Notes: generated from the letters alone by a model not told the origin. 41,088 nt of DNA from CAZSLZ01 sp964607865 (GCA_964607865.1 CAZSLZ010000009.1:1-41088); one strand, 5' to 3'; counted from the stretch's first letter, positions 8,326-16,348 are shown. Translations and numbers: made by a program.

Positions 8326-8694
8326 ATGGCTAAAAATAAAAAAAATAAACAGAACGGGGTTCATGGCAAGTTATTTATCAATTATAACGGAAGTACGCTT
8401 ATTTGCAGGGGAAGATTGGAGTTCTTAAAGGCGGTACACCGCCATGGATCCATATCTGAAGCTGCAAGGGAGATGGGATATTCTTATAGAAAAGCCTGGA
8501 GCCTGGCAAAAAAAACAAATGAAGCTGCCGGATGCGAAATAATATGCACTTCCAGTGGTGGAAGCAGTGGGGGGGGCGCTTCCTTGACCCCTGCGGGAGA
8601 AAAACTGATTGAGTTGTTTGAAAAATTTCTTGATCAGAATTTTCAACTTACTAAAGGTATGTGGGATGAATTTAAAGAGGAATTTCCGGATTAA
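8326..8694 (+). CDS. Stand-alone ModE-type winged-HTH regulator
   Basis: A 122-residue protein with the LysR-like winged helix of ModE N-terminal domains. GRLEFLKAVHRHGSISEAAR is followed by MGYSYRKAWSLAKKTNEA, a wing with GGSSGGGASLTPAGEKL, and a helical tail. The C-terminal molybdate-binding (TOBE/MOP) domains of full ModE are absent, so it may not sense molybdate. Such short forms occur beside molybdenum genes or as orphan regulators, and no Mo genes are present here. The start at ATG 8326 lies 3 nt after the ankyrin gene and has no strong SD, implying translational coupling. Confidence 0.85.
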   Translation: MAKNKKNKQNGVHGKLFINYNGSTLICRGRLEFLKAVHRHGSISEAAREMGYSYRKAWSLAKKTNEAAGCEIICTSSGGSSGGGASLTPAGEKLIELFEKFLDQNFQLTKGMWDEFKEEFPD

Positions 8695-8737
8695 GATTTA
8701 AAATATTAATGAATGAAATAAAAGGAGTAGTAAATTA

Positions 8738-9211
8738 ATGGATGAATTTGATTGGGAAGGTGCTGAGCGGAGAAAAAACTATCTGCTCATAGGAGTTTTT
8801 GCTGTAATTGCTGCCGGCATTATTTTTACAATTTACTGGTTCACTTTGCCCGAGAATAAGAGAAACCCCAGGCTGAAAGAATATGAAGATTGTATGAGCA
8901 ACCTGCGGACCATAGCTGCTGCATTGGAAACCTATGCAAAGGAAAATCAGGGTGCTTATCCCGAAACCTTGGCAGAACTGTCTCCCAAGTATATGAATTC
9001 CATTGTTAAATGCCCCACAGCCGGAAAAGATACATACAGCGAAAGTTACGAGGTTTATCTCGATTCCGATGATCCACGGTATAACCGGTTTACTTTATAT
9101 TGTTCCGGGTCTTTTCATGAAGAATTTACACATGCTCCTAACTATCCTCAATATATCTCTGATATGGGGATGCGGGAAGAAGCCCCCCGGAAAACCGGAC
9201 CTGAAGAATAA
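8738..9211 (+). CDS. Membrane-anchored pseudopilin-like protein, copy 1
   Basis: A 157-residue protein with a cytosolic N-terminus rich in charge, one membrane segment (about 17-37) and an outer domain. That domain starts with an amphipathic helix (CMSNLRTIAAALETYAKEN) and continues with YPETLAELSPKYMNSIVKCP, a pattern shared with GspG-like pseudopilins. It lacks the G-F-x3-E prepilin peptidase site, so the anchor should stay in place. Cysteines at about 49, 88 and 125 could pair outside the cell. AAAGGAG lies upstream. The next gene is a clear paralogue. Function is unknown. Confidence 0.6.
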   Translation: MDEFDWEGAERRKNYLLIGVFAVIAAGIIFTIYWFTLPENKRNPRLKEYEDCMSNLRTIAAALETYAKENQGAYPETLAELSPKYMNSIVKCPTAGKDTYSESYEVYLDSDDPRYNRFTLYCSGSFHEEFTHAPNYPQYISDMGMREEAPRKTGPEE

Positions 9212-9218
9212 TAACCCG

Positions 9219-9240
9219 GGCCCTGAAAAGGGCTTTTTTT
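9219..9240 (+). terminator. Weak intrinsic terminator between the two pseudopilin-like genes
   Basis: GCCC (9220-9223) and GGGC (9230-9233) form a short stem closed by TGAAAA, followed by seven T. The T run ends exactly where the next possible ATG begins. Confidence 0.5.
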
Positions 9241-9696
9241 ATGATAGCTGAAGCAGAGAAACAAAATATGGAAGAAAAAACCAGGGCAAAATCCTGCTCT
9301 GGATGTACTGTTTTTATCGTTCTGGCTTTTATTACTATAATTATTATTGCAATTATGATTCCCAGTTATCTGTCTTCCCGTTACAGAAGGGAATTTCTGG
9401 AATGTAAAACTAACCTTATTAACATTGGCACAGCTGTAGAAATGTATCATGCCAGATATAACAAATATCCTCAGGAACTTAAGGAAATTTCCCCGGATTT
9501 CATTACCTCAATTCCTTCCTGTCCCGTAGCGAAAACCAATACTTATTCATCGGGTTACATTTATCGAAACAACCCCCAAGATGAAGAATCGGCTTTTACC
9601 GTTTACTGTAACGGCCATTATCATCAGAAAGCCCGGATTCCTGCTGGTTATCCTCAGTTTTCCTCTAAAAACGGAATACAAACTGGCGAGTACTGA
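9241..9696 (+). CDS. Membrane-anchored pseudopilin-like protein, copy 2
   Basis: A 151-residue paralogue of the preceding gene: short N-terminal cytosolic part with CSGC, one TM segment (about 22-44), then helix FLECKTNLINIGTAVEMYHA. The end half has YPQELKEISPDFITSIPSCP and a TYSSGYIYR beta segment. It again lacks a prepilin peptidase site. The start is uncertain: ATG 9241 abuts the upstream terminator's T run, while ATG 9268 (nine codons in) has only a weak SD. Conserved cysteines line up with copy 1. The two may form a membrane complex, but no system is recognised. Confidence 0.6.
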   Translation: MIAEAEKQNMEEKTRAKSCSGCTVFIVLAFITIIIIAIMIPSYLSSRYRREFLECKTNLINIGTAVEMYHARYNKYPQELKEISPDFITSIPSCPVAKTNTYSSGYIYRNNPQDEESAFTVYCNGHYHQKARIPAGYPQFSSKNGIQTGEY

Positions 9697-9825
9697 AACT
9701 TGAATTCGTATGTTTTCCAATAGATCCCCTTGTTTTTCTGATGAAGGATCACCAGCATGAATGATGAAAATATAAGGGTTGTATAACCAGGTATTTATTT
9801 TAATATTATTTTTGGAGGTTTTATA

Positions 9826-10062
9826 ATGAAGAAATTGCAGGTTCTGGGAACGGGTTGCCCGAGGTGTAATACCCTGGCGGAAAATACAATTAATGTCGCT
9901 GAAAAAATGGGCATAAAATATGAACTGGAGAAAGTTACCGACATTAACGACATTACCAGTTTTGGAGTTATGATGACCCCTGCCCTGGTGGTGGACGGTG
10001 AAGTGAAAGTGACCGGTAGAGTCCCCACCGACCAGGAGCTTGAAAAAATGTTGGGTGAATAG
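9826..10062 (+). CDS. Thioredoxin-like small disulfide protein (redox-active disulfide protein 2 family)
   Basis: A 78-residue cytosolic thioredoxin/glutaredoxin-like protein. GTGCPRC at residues 8-14 gives the CxxC active site, MMTPALVV contains the cis-proline, and VTGRVPTDQELEKML closes the fold. GGAGG lies 8 nt before the ATG. Similar proteins often accompany permeases or methanogen/anaerobe redox modules. The amidohydrolase gene starts 6 nt downstream, so the two are probably cotranscribed. Confidence 0.85.
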   Translation: MKKLQVLGTGCPRCNTLAENTINVAEKMGIKYELEKVTDINDITSFGVMMTPALVVDGEVKVTGRVPTDQELEKMLGE

Positions 10063-10068
10063 GCTTAA

Positions 10069-10815
10069 ATGGTTATTGATTTTCATGTTCATATAGGGGA
10101 ATCTCTGTTTGACAGGGAACAAAGCGAAATTGAAATTCAAAATCAAATGAGAGAAAACGGAATAGAAAGATCTGTTCTTGTTCCATTTAAACCCCGTGAA
10201 TATTTTTTTCCGTCACAAAATGATTTGATTGCTGGTTTTGTTGAGCAGAACCCCGGTGTATTCTACGGTTTTGGGCGGATTGACCCATGGCAGAAGCAAC
10301 AGGCAGTTACTGAAATAACCCGGATTTTTCTGAAGCTGAAATTGTCGGGGTTGTTTCTGGACCCCTGGGAAGAAAACTGTCCGGTTACTTCCAGACATTT
10401 TCTGGCTGTGGTGGAACAGGCAGGAAAATTCCAAAAACCCATAATGGTTTCCGGTGGGCATGCGCGGGTATCCCATCCCCGGCAACTGGAGTTCCTGGCA
10501 AAAGAGTTTCCCGGCCAGCAGTTTATTTTTACATCTGCAGGCCAGATAAATATTTGTGGGCTCTCCTTGGATGATGCCCGGCAGATGCTCAATGCATGCC
10601 CCAATGTGACAATGGAAACGTCTGGAATATATCGCCGTGATTTCATAGAGCAGATGGCCGGAGAAATTGGCGCGCACCGTATTGTGTTTGGAAGCGGTTC
10701 TCCATATTATGATATGGGTTTTGAGCTTGAAAGAATAAAAACCGCGAAGATTAACCCCGAAGAAAAAGAATTTATATTGGCAAAAAACGCTGAAAATATT
10801 CTCGAAGAGAAGTAG
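10069..10815 (+). CDS. Amidohydrolase-family TIM-barrel metalloenzyme
   Basis: A 248-residue protein. The opening VIDFHVHIGE gives the HxH metal motif of amidohydrolase 2-type enzymes. A mid-protein VSGGHARVSHP segment and FTSAGQINICG could form later barrel strands, and HRIVFGSGSPYYD near the C-terminus corresponds to the conserved aspartate/G-S-x-x-P region of this family (IlfGSDsP). Length is typical of the short branch. It follows the thioredoxin-like gene by 6 nt. The substrate is unknown; the fold assignment is good. Confidence 0.8.
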   Translation: MVIDFHVHIGESLFDREQSEIEIQNQMRENGIERSVLVPFKPREYFFPSQNDLIAGFVEQNPGVFYGFGRIDPWQKQQAVTEITRIFLKLKLSGLFLDPWEENCPVTSRHFLAVVEQAGKFQKPIMVSGGHARVSHPRQLEFLAKEFPGQQFIFTSAGQINICGLSLDDARQMLNACPNVTMETSGIYRRDFIEQMAGEIGAHRIVFGSGSPYYDMGFELERIKTAKINPEEKEFILAKNAENILEEK

Positions 10816-10824
10816 GAGGATATT

Positions 10825-11684
10825 ATGAAAAAAATAATTGTCGCCTTATTTTAATTTCATTTTTAATAATTAACCCAGCATCTTCTGATAATATTGATTT
10901 GACCCTGCCCGGAGAAGGCCGGATTAAACTGGTGGTTGATGTGGTGGGTACCAGTAACAACCAGGGCCAGGTATTGCTCTCGATTTTTCAGCGGGATAAA
11001 GCTGAGGGGGTCCCGTCGGATATAAGCAAATCTTTAAAAACCTCAAAAGAGAAGATTGAAGATAACCGCGCAAGGTTTATTTATTATCTTTCTCCCGGTG
11101 GCATGCAATTTCCACTTTTCATGACAAAAACAGCAATGACAGGTTAGATAGCAACCTTTTCAGTATGCCTACGGAAAGATGGGGAATCAGCAACAGCACC
11201 GGCAGTAAAATGGCAGTTTCTACCTATGATCGGGCGAAATTTGAGATAAAACCAATAATGTATCACGTTTTTTCAATACCGAATCAATTACTGACCGGCC
11301 GGGCTTTTTAAACAATTTAAAGGTTCACCGCACCCCTGAGAAAGAACGGATCTGGGATTTGTTAACTAGGGATGCCAGAATTATTGTAGATAATGGCGAT
11401 GTGAACAACCTTACCTTTAAGGATAAAGCTGTAGTTATATCAGTTATTAATAAAATTCTGGAAAATAAAGAGTTTATAAGGAAGAGATATTCAGGAATAC
11501 CAGAATTTCAAAACAGGCATATGTCTTAAAAGCCAAGGGAATGGGGGAAGGGCTTCGTGGGTTGAACCGGCAGGAAACAATTGAGTTCAACCGGTTACTT
11601 ATGGAAGCTGTTTTTCCGGAGAAATTGAAGAAATCTGCCCAACAGTGCAACAATCAGCTTATAATGGTGATAAAATTGATATAG
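10825..11684 (+). pseudogene. Decayed DUF2141-like exported protein plus degenerate C-terminal or neighbouring gene
   Basis: AGGAGGA precedes ATG 10825 (MKKIIVALF, then TAA). One frame over, the signal peptide continues (ILISFLIINPASS) into LVVDVVGTSNNQGQVLLSIF, a DUF2141-type opening, until TAG 11145. Another frame shift restores FHDKNSNDRLDSNLFSMP and WGISNSTGS, the hallmark DUF2141 C-terminal motif. A further frame (from about 11268) encodes GFLNNLKVHRTPEKERIWDL and onward to 11528. A last one (about 11490-11684) encodes YVLKAKGMGEGLRGLNRQET. At least three or four frameshifts in under 900 nt indicate decay, or repeated assembly errors. The stretch 11148-11734 holds no intact gene. Confidence 0.75.
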
Positions 11685-11734
11685 AAACCCATATTTTTGA
11701 ATTCAGTTTTTATTGCTTCTGAATATAAGGGAAT

Positions 11735-12388
11735 TTACCATTTGTTGTAATGGATACGTTCGGGTCTGTATTTATCTCTGGGTTTGTAATCCTTATCCGG
11801 GTGCCCGAAGGCTATCACATTCAAAGGAATGATATTTTTGGGTATTTCCAGAATCTCTCTTACTGCTTTTTCCCTTTCCTTCATGGGGTAGGCTCCGGTC
11901 CAGACGCCTCCCAGTCCAAGATCATGAATAGCAAGAAGTATATTCTGTGATGCTGCCGAGCAGTCCTGAACCCAGTACTGGTTTTCTATTCCTTCCAGTC
12001 CCAATTCGGGAACACCGCAAACAACAATGGCGGCAGGCGCCTGGCTCAGCATTTTTGCATAGGGCAACTGTCCTGCCAGGGCGTCGAGTTTTTCTCTATC
12101 CGTTACCACAATAAATGCCCAGGGCTGTTTGTTGGCAGCAGTGGGGGCAGCCATGCCTGCTTTCAGGATTTTATCAATATGCTCTTCTGAAACCGGTTCA
12201 TCGGTATAAGATCTTATACTGGTGCGATCCATAATTATTTCTATGGCATTATTGCCAATTTCTTTCACTTCATTTTCCCCTTTACTTTCTTTTGAAACCT
12301 TGTTTCCTGATGTATAGTTAAGCCCCAATAAAATAGAGCATAGAATCAGCAGTCCGATGATTACATAGTGATGGGCTTGGATTTTCAT
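11735..12388 (-). CDS. Membrane-anchored nitroreductase
   Basis: A 217-residue protein with an N-terminal TM anchor (about 8-25) not found in ordinary nitroreductases, then a short acidic linker. The nitroreductase fold follows: EIIMDRTSIRSYTDEPVSEE contains the FMN-contact R-S-I-R-x-Y/F motif, and GMAAPTAANKQPWAF the second. LGLGGVWTGAYP supplies the third (GlGs.W-like). The anchor suggests it faces the periplasm, but the topology is not proven. Its start overlaps the upstream FMN-binding membrane gene by 4 nt (ATGA), so the two are translationally coupled. Electron supply from that protein to this FMN enzyme is an inference. Confidence 0.85.
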   Translation of the reverse strand: MKIQAHHYVIIGLLILCSILLGLNYTSGNKVSKESKGENEVKEIGNNAIEIIMDRTSIRSYTDEPVSEEHIDKILKAGMAAPTAANKQPWAFIVVTDREKLDALAGQLPYAKMLSQAPAAIVVCGVPELGLEGIENQYWVQDCSAASQNILLAIHDLGLGGVWTGAYPMKEREKAVREILEIPKNIIPLNVIAFGHPDKDYKPRDKYRPERIHYNKW

Positions 12389-13590
12389 TTTTGACTCTCC
12401 TGTTTCTGGCTATTATTTTGAGATGATTTATTATCCATACCGGGGCAGGCTGTTTCGCCTTTTCTGGGCCGTTTTAAAAGATCCAGAAATGCTCCTGCCG
12501 AACAGCCCCAGTTACACCAAGGCCGGTTTACTCCAGTTGCAAGTATCAGGCTTACTATGGCAATTGCAAGGGCTGAAATACCTGCAGCAGTTGGTTTAAA
12601 GGCTGAAAACGGCTCGAAGTTATTAATGTCAGTTGTCCAGCCTGTTAATAAAATTACGGTCAAAAAGACCAGTAATAAATATCTGATATATTTAAGTTTC
12701 TTCTGTAAAACTGGTTTTATCTTGAATTTCCAGGGAAATATTTTAAATATAATCTCCTGCAATGCGCCAAAAGGGCAGGTGAAAAAGCAATAAGAATTTT
12801 CTCCGGTAATAACAGGGACGGATACAGCCAGCAGAACCAATATCAGCAACCCTGTGGAGCCTGCCGGCAGGGTGCCGTTAATGAGCAAAACTGAAAGAAC
12901 ATAAAAAGAATACATGGCAGCGGTAAAAAAACCTAGAAAACCAATAGAAAGAATGAATAAGAAATACCTGATATTCTTCAGGTTTTTAACTTTCAGTTTG
13001 CACAACAGAATACCGGCAAGCCCAATGGCAATTATTATAAAATCTATCCAGGTAAGGCCCGGGCCTGACTGGATATTTTTCACAGCTGTGGAATCCAGGG
13101 AAGCCAGTTTGGTTTTTAATGAATCTCGGATTGCCGAGCTGGTCATGGTGGCGCCGGTAACTGTATTAACATCTTTCTGTATGGCATCCTGCCATTTGAT
13201 TCCATTCCAACCTGCAAGAAAATTCGAGTTTCTGACTTTTTCAGCAAATGCCGGGGTTTCGTAGTTTTCAAGCATAACCAGGCCTGTAATTTTCTGTTGA
13301 GGGTTGATTCCTATGAGGATCGGGACAGACCCTCCATAACCTGTTATCTGGTTACTTTCTGGCTGAGATGAAATCACTGCCCCCAGTAGATTATTTGAAG
13401 AATCGAAGACTTGAAGCCAGGGGCCGGAGTTGGGGTTGATTCTTTCTGCTCCGGGAAACAGGATTTTAACCTGTTCAATATTGATATCCGGTTTGAAATC
13501 TGGTATTCTGCTTCCATGTAAAAGGTGAACTGTTAAAGCTATGATTATTATAGCAGCAATCAGAAGTATATAATCTCGGTTGTTTTTCAT
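12385..13590 (-). CDS. NosR/NqrC-like membrane protein: FMN-binding domain plus CxxxC membrane domain
   Basis: A 401-residue protein. Residues 8-23 form a TM helix, and residues about 40-165 an FMN-binding domain ending in NTVTGATMTS (143-152), the flavinylation motif in which threonine of TGAT takes FMN from ApbE-type transferases. Asn replaces the usual Asp at its start. About five TM helices follow. The cysteine motifs YCFFTCPFGALQE and WCNWGCSAGAF are of the CxxxC(P) type found in NosR, NapH and CcoG-like proteins. No full 4Fe-4S CxxCxxCxxxC set is seen. It should carry electrons across the membrane from the cytoplasm, probably to the overlapping nitroreductase. AGAGG lies before its ATG. 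Confidence 0.85.
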   Translation of the reverse strand: MKNNRDYILLIAAIIIIALTVHLLHGSRIPDFKPDINIEQVKILFPGAERINPNSGPWLQVFDSSNNLLGAVISSQPESNQITGYGGSVPILIGINPQQKITGLVMLENYETPAFAEKVRNSNFLAGWNGIKWQDAIQKDVNTVTGATMTSSAIRDSLKTKLASLDSTAVKNIQSGPGLTWIDFIIIAIGLAGILLCKLKVKNLKNIRYFLFILSIGFLGFFTAAMYSFYVLSVLLINGTLPAGSTGLLILVLLAVSVPVITGENSYCFFTCPFGALQEIIFKIFPWKFKIKPVLQKKLKYIRYLLLVFLTVILLTGWTTDINNFEPFSAFKPTAAGISALAIAIVSLILATGVNRPWCNWGCSAGAFLDLLKRPRKGETACPGMDNKSSQNNSQKQESQK

Positions 13591-13664
13591 TTTTCCTCTG
13601 GCCTTGTGATATTTGCCTTTATCGATTTATTTTCCTTCGAATGTTTATTTGGTTTTGAAATAAA

Positions 13665-13694
13665 ACAAAGGATGAGAAATTTCTCATCCTTTGT
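13665..13694 (-). terminator. Bidirectional hairpin between NosR-like and Tim44-like genes
   Basis: A perfect 15-bp inverted repeat (ACAAAGGATGAGAAA and its complement) with no spacer, flanked on the minus side by TTTTATTTC. It terminates the Tim44-like gene and could serve both strands. Confidence 0.7.
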
Positions 13695-13713
13695 GCTTGT
13701 TCTGTATTTTTGT

Positions 13714-14811
13714 TTATTCCATTTTTTCGCTGGCCTGGGTTATTGTATCTAATATCCAGTCGAAGGATGCCCGGGTAAGGGTTGCGCCACAGTATTCACA
13801 TTTGCCGCTTTCTCCCATTCCTTCCATAGGCGCGCCGCATGATGGGCATTTGTTGGAAGGTGTTCTTCCGCCGTCTTCGCTGGTTTTTGCTCCCTGTTTT
13901 CTATGGAAAGTCCAGTATTCTATTACTGGAACAATTTCTTCGCTTCCACTTATAACAATACCCTGTTCGTTGACAGTCTTATCTGACATGGAAGCGGTAA
14001 TTTGAACCTCTATGAAATCGTAGTCGCCTTCCACGCCGGCCTCGGCAATTCTGGCGCTGCCTATAACCACGTTTTCCACTATGTTTAACTGGCGTTTTTC
14101 CAGATATTCATTAAGCTGCATCTGCATTCTGTAGAATTGAGAGTCGGACATTTTACTTCTTACCGGTTCCAGGTTTCCCTTGGACCAGGCTCTCTGTATT
14201 TCATAAAAAGAGGTTTGAACTTTATCCAGAAATACTTTTTTACTGAAGTTGGGGTCTTTTTCTCTTATCTGCGCCAACTGTTCTTCTACCTTTTCCTGGT
14301 TAATGGGAGGAAGGTCATCCAGGCTTACAGTTTCAATTTCTTCTTCGTCTCCCACATAACCGAAACCAGTGGTCAAGTTAGCTTCTTCAAGAGCGTCAAT
14401 ATCATCGCTGCTGCCTTTTTTCTTGCTGGTCAGGGCGCCTACTATGGCGATACCGAAAATAATCAGAATAAGAATAAAACCACCTATACCACAACCACTG
14501 CTGGTACAGGGCGAGGAAGTACCTCCGCCGTCCACTCTTCCGGCGCCGTTGGTTCTGTAGTAATCACGGTCTCTGCTTCTGCTGTCCCGGCTTCTGCTGT
14601 CCCGGCTTCTATCACTTCTCGATCTTCCGCCCCGGCTTCTGCTGGAAGAAGAGGTTGAAGATGAGGATGAAGAGGATTTTTTTGTTCGGGTTGATTTAAA
14701 CTTATGTCCGCCGCCTGCCCGGGGAAAAGCATCCGGGGAAACCAGGGCGAATAACATAAGGAAAATAAAAGCAAACAAGAAAAATCTTGTAAGTTGTTTA
14801 TTCTTTTTCAT
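13714..14811 (-). CDS. Tim44-like domain protein with C-terminal zinc ribbon
   Basis: A 365-residue protein from ATG 14811 (GGGAG upstream; a frame extending further to 14886 lacks an SD). Signal/TM segment about 8-30, then a Ser- and Arg/Asp-rich low-complexity stretch (S-S-S runs, SRDSRSRD repeats) to about 95. A Gly-rich TM helix (GGFILILIIFGIAIVGAL) follows near 110-130. Then comes a globular Tim44/TIM23-associated-like domain with NFSKKVFLDKVQTSFYEIQ, AWSKGNLEPVRSKMSD and YWTFHRKQG, as in bacterial membrane Tim44-like proteins. The C-terminus has CPSCGAP and CEYCG, a zinc ribbon. Bacterial members are thought to bind lipids or membrane proteins. The role is unknown. Confidence 0.8.
   Translation of the reverse strand: MKKNKQLTRFFLFAFIFLMLFALVSPDAFPRAGGGHKFKSTRTKKSSSSSSSTSSSSRSRGGRSRSDRSRDSRSRDSRSRDRDYYRTNGAGRVDGGGTSSPCTSSGCGIGGFILILIIFGIAIVGALTSKKKGSSDDIDALEEANLTTGFGYVGDEEEIETVSLDDLPPINQEKVEEQLAQIREKDPNFSKKVFLDKVQTSFYEIQRAWSKGNLEPVRSKMSDSQFYRMQMQLNEYLEKRQLNIVENVVIGSARIAEAGVEGDYDFIEVQITASMSDKTVNEQGIVISGSEEIVPVIEYWTFHRKQGAKTSEDGGRTPSNKCPSCGAPMEGMGESGKCEYCGATLTRASFDWILDTITQASEKME
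14576..14610 (-). repeat. 15-bp tandem repeat inside the Tim44-like gene
   Basis: Two full copies and one 5-bp partial copy of the plus-strand unit CTTCTGCTGTCCCGG encode the SRDSR repeat of the Arg/Ser-rich tract. Copy number could vary. Confidence 0.7.
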
Positions 14812-14930
14812 AAATATTCTCCCGCCTTTAAATGTCAAGTTATGGATACATGAAGTTTTCTTTAGTGCCTGGTAAAAGTCCTTCATTATAAATGTGCAAA
14901 ATGAAATTTAGAAAAACAAAGAATAAGGAA

Positions 14931-14959
14931 TTGTCAAGTAGGATAATTTTTTTTAAGAT
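14931..14959 (+). promoter_or_regulatory. Sigma70-type promoter for the REC-GGDDF gene
   Basis: TTGTCA (14931-14936), a 17-bp spacer and TAAGAT (14954-14959) lie about 35 nt before ATG 14994. GAGGG precedes the ATG. Confidence 0.45.
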
Positions 14960-14993
14960 ATAAATATAAAAAGAAAGCAGATGAGGGAAAAGT

Positions 14994-16052
14994 ATGTCAT
15001 CTTCTACTTTAAAAAGGGAGCAAAATTCTTTGGAAAACCAAGATGTTAATCTTGAAAAAATAGAATCTGTTAAGATGCAAATTTCCGAATTCGGTGATGA
15101 AGAGGAAAAAAATATACTTATTATAGAAGATGACCCAATTACCTTGAAGCTGATAAAGAAATACCTGGAAAAACAGAAATACAATGTAATAACCCGGACT
15201 GATGGTAATAATATATTCGATCTTACTTACAACCTCCACCCCGATATAATAATCCTCGATATTATGATTCCCGGTATTAACGGCCTGGATATTTGCAAGC
15301 AGCTGAAATCTACCTTCATAACAGAAAATATACCCATTATTCTGGTTACCGGCAAGAGTAATATTGAAGATAAAGTGCTGGGGCTTTCCCTGGGCGCCGA
15401 TGATTACCTGGCGAAGCCTTTCGATTTAAGAGAACTGGGCGCCCGCATCAAGACCATTATGCGAAGATCCAAACAGTCACTGAATGCCAACCCCCTATCA
15501 GGACTTCCTGGCAACATTGCAATTCAGTATGAAATCAGCCGGCGTATTAAAAATCAGATTCCCTATGCAGTCTGTTACCTGGATCTGGACAATTTTAAAT
15601 CTTATAATGACAGGTACGGTTTCGAATTGGGAGATAAAGTCATAAAGGCGGTTTCCCGAATTCTGATAGAAGCTTATTTGCATCACCGCACCAGCGACGA
15701 TTTTGTAGGGCATGTGGGCGGTGACGATTTCATTTATATTGCCCGGCCTGACAGGGCAGATGGCATTTGTGAAGATATTATCGAAAAGTTCGATGGTATG
15801 GTTCCGGGTTTTTATAACGAAAAAGATCAGGAAAAAGGCTTTTTCCGCTGCCTGGATCGCCAGGGAATAATGCGGGAGTATCCTTTAATGAGTGTGTCTA
15901 TTGCCGTTGTTTCCAGCGAACAACGAAAGAATTCCCACCATGGCGAGGTGGCACAAATAGCTGCGGAGCTGAAAAAATATGCGAAAAAGTTTAAAGGCAG
16001 TATCTATGTTAAAGATAGAAGAAAGGAAAGCGGAATAATTCAATTGGAATAG
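14994..16052 (+). CDS. Response regulator with REC and variant GGDEF (GGDDF) domain
   Basis: A 352-residue protein. After a 40-residue leader, the REC domain shows IIEDDPITLKLI, phospho-acceptor D89 in IIILDIMIPG, VTGKS and AKPFDLREL. The second domain (about 165-345) has LSGLPGNIAIQYEI, VCYLDLDNFKSYND and GGDDF at 242-246. A RTSD motif a few residues earlier resembles the inhibitory c-di-GMP site. Asp for Glu in GGDEF, and the weak remainder, leave cyclase activity in doubt: it may be an effector or receptor. Its C-terminal half (DRQGIMREYPLMSVSIAVV) matches the end of the family. Confidence 0.85.
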   Translation: MSSSTLKREQNSLENQDVNLEKIESVKMQISEFGDEEEKNILIIEDDPITLKLIKKYLEKQKYNVITRTDGNNIFDLTYNLHPDIIILDIMIPGINGLDICKQLKSTFITENIPIILVTGKSNIEDKVLGLSLGADDYLAKPFDLRELGARIKTIMRRSKQSLNANPLSGLPGNIAIQYEISRRIKNQIPYAVCYLDLDNFKSYNDRYGFELGDKVIKAVSRILIEAYLHHRTSDDFVGHVGGDDFIYIARPDRADGICEDIIEKFDGMVPGFYNEKDQEKGFFRCLDRQGIMREYPLMSVSIAVVSSEQRKNSHHGEVAQIAAELKKYAKKFKGSIYVKDRRKESGIIQLE

Positions 16053-16062
16053 AAATTGGAAC

Positions 16063-16091
16063 TTGAACTATTTAATGGTTTAGGTTATAAT
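16063..16091 (+). promoter_or_regulatory. Sigma70 promoter of the cobalamin-controlled operon
   Basis: TTGAAC (16063-16068), a 17-bp spacer and TATAAT (16086-16091) give a start near 16098, just upstream of the aptamer. Confidence 0.7.
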
Positions 16092-16121
16092 TAATTTACT
16101 TGATAATCAGGAATATTTCCT

Positions 16122-16256
16122 TTACAAGGGAAACCGGTATGAAAGCCGGTGCGGTTCCCGCCACTGTATGTGGATAGCGGCCCGATAAAAACCACTGTCT
16201 GTTGAAGATGGGAAGGGATCGGCAAGCTTTGACCCACGAGCCAGGATACCTTGTAA
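16122..16256 (+). ncRNA. Cobalamin (B12) riboswitch aptamer
   Basis: The closing stem TTACAAGG (16122-16129)/CCTTGTAA (16249-16256) pairs perfectly. The core carries GAAACCGGTATGAAAGCCGG, TGCGGTTCCCGCCACTGTA (16150-16168) and the 3' B12 box AGCCAGGATACC (16239-16250), all strongly conserved in cobalamin riboswitches. It precedes an intrinsic terminator and a BtuF/BtuC transport operon, the expected regulon, so AdoCbl/B12 should switch it off. Confidence 0.96.
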
Positions 16257-16304
16257 CTGAAAATCTTGCAAAAGGTCCCCGGGAAAGGGTCCGAGGCATC
16301 AACG

Positions 16305-16337
16305 ACCTCTACCCATACCGGGAGAGGTGTTTTTTTT
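16305..16337 (+). terminator. Riboswitch expression-platform terminator
   Basis: ACCTCT and AGAGGT close a stem lengthened by CCC/GGG (one bulged A), followed by eight T ending at 16337. GAGG at 16293-16296 could pair with CCTC at 16306-16309 as a competing antiterminator. The next SD (GGGAGG, 16338-16343) starts right after the T run. Confidence 0.85.
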
Positions 16338-16348
16338 GGGAGGAAAAA

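Noticed and set aside
16202..16348. Apparent 49-codon N-terminal extension of the gene at 16349
   Set aside because: It runs through the cobalamin aptamer's 3' end and the terminator, and the SD at 16338 fixes the later ATG.
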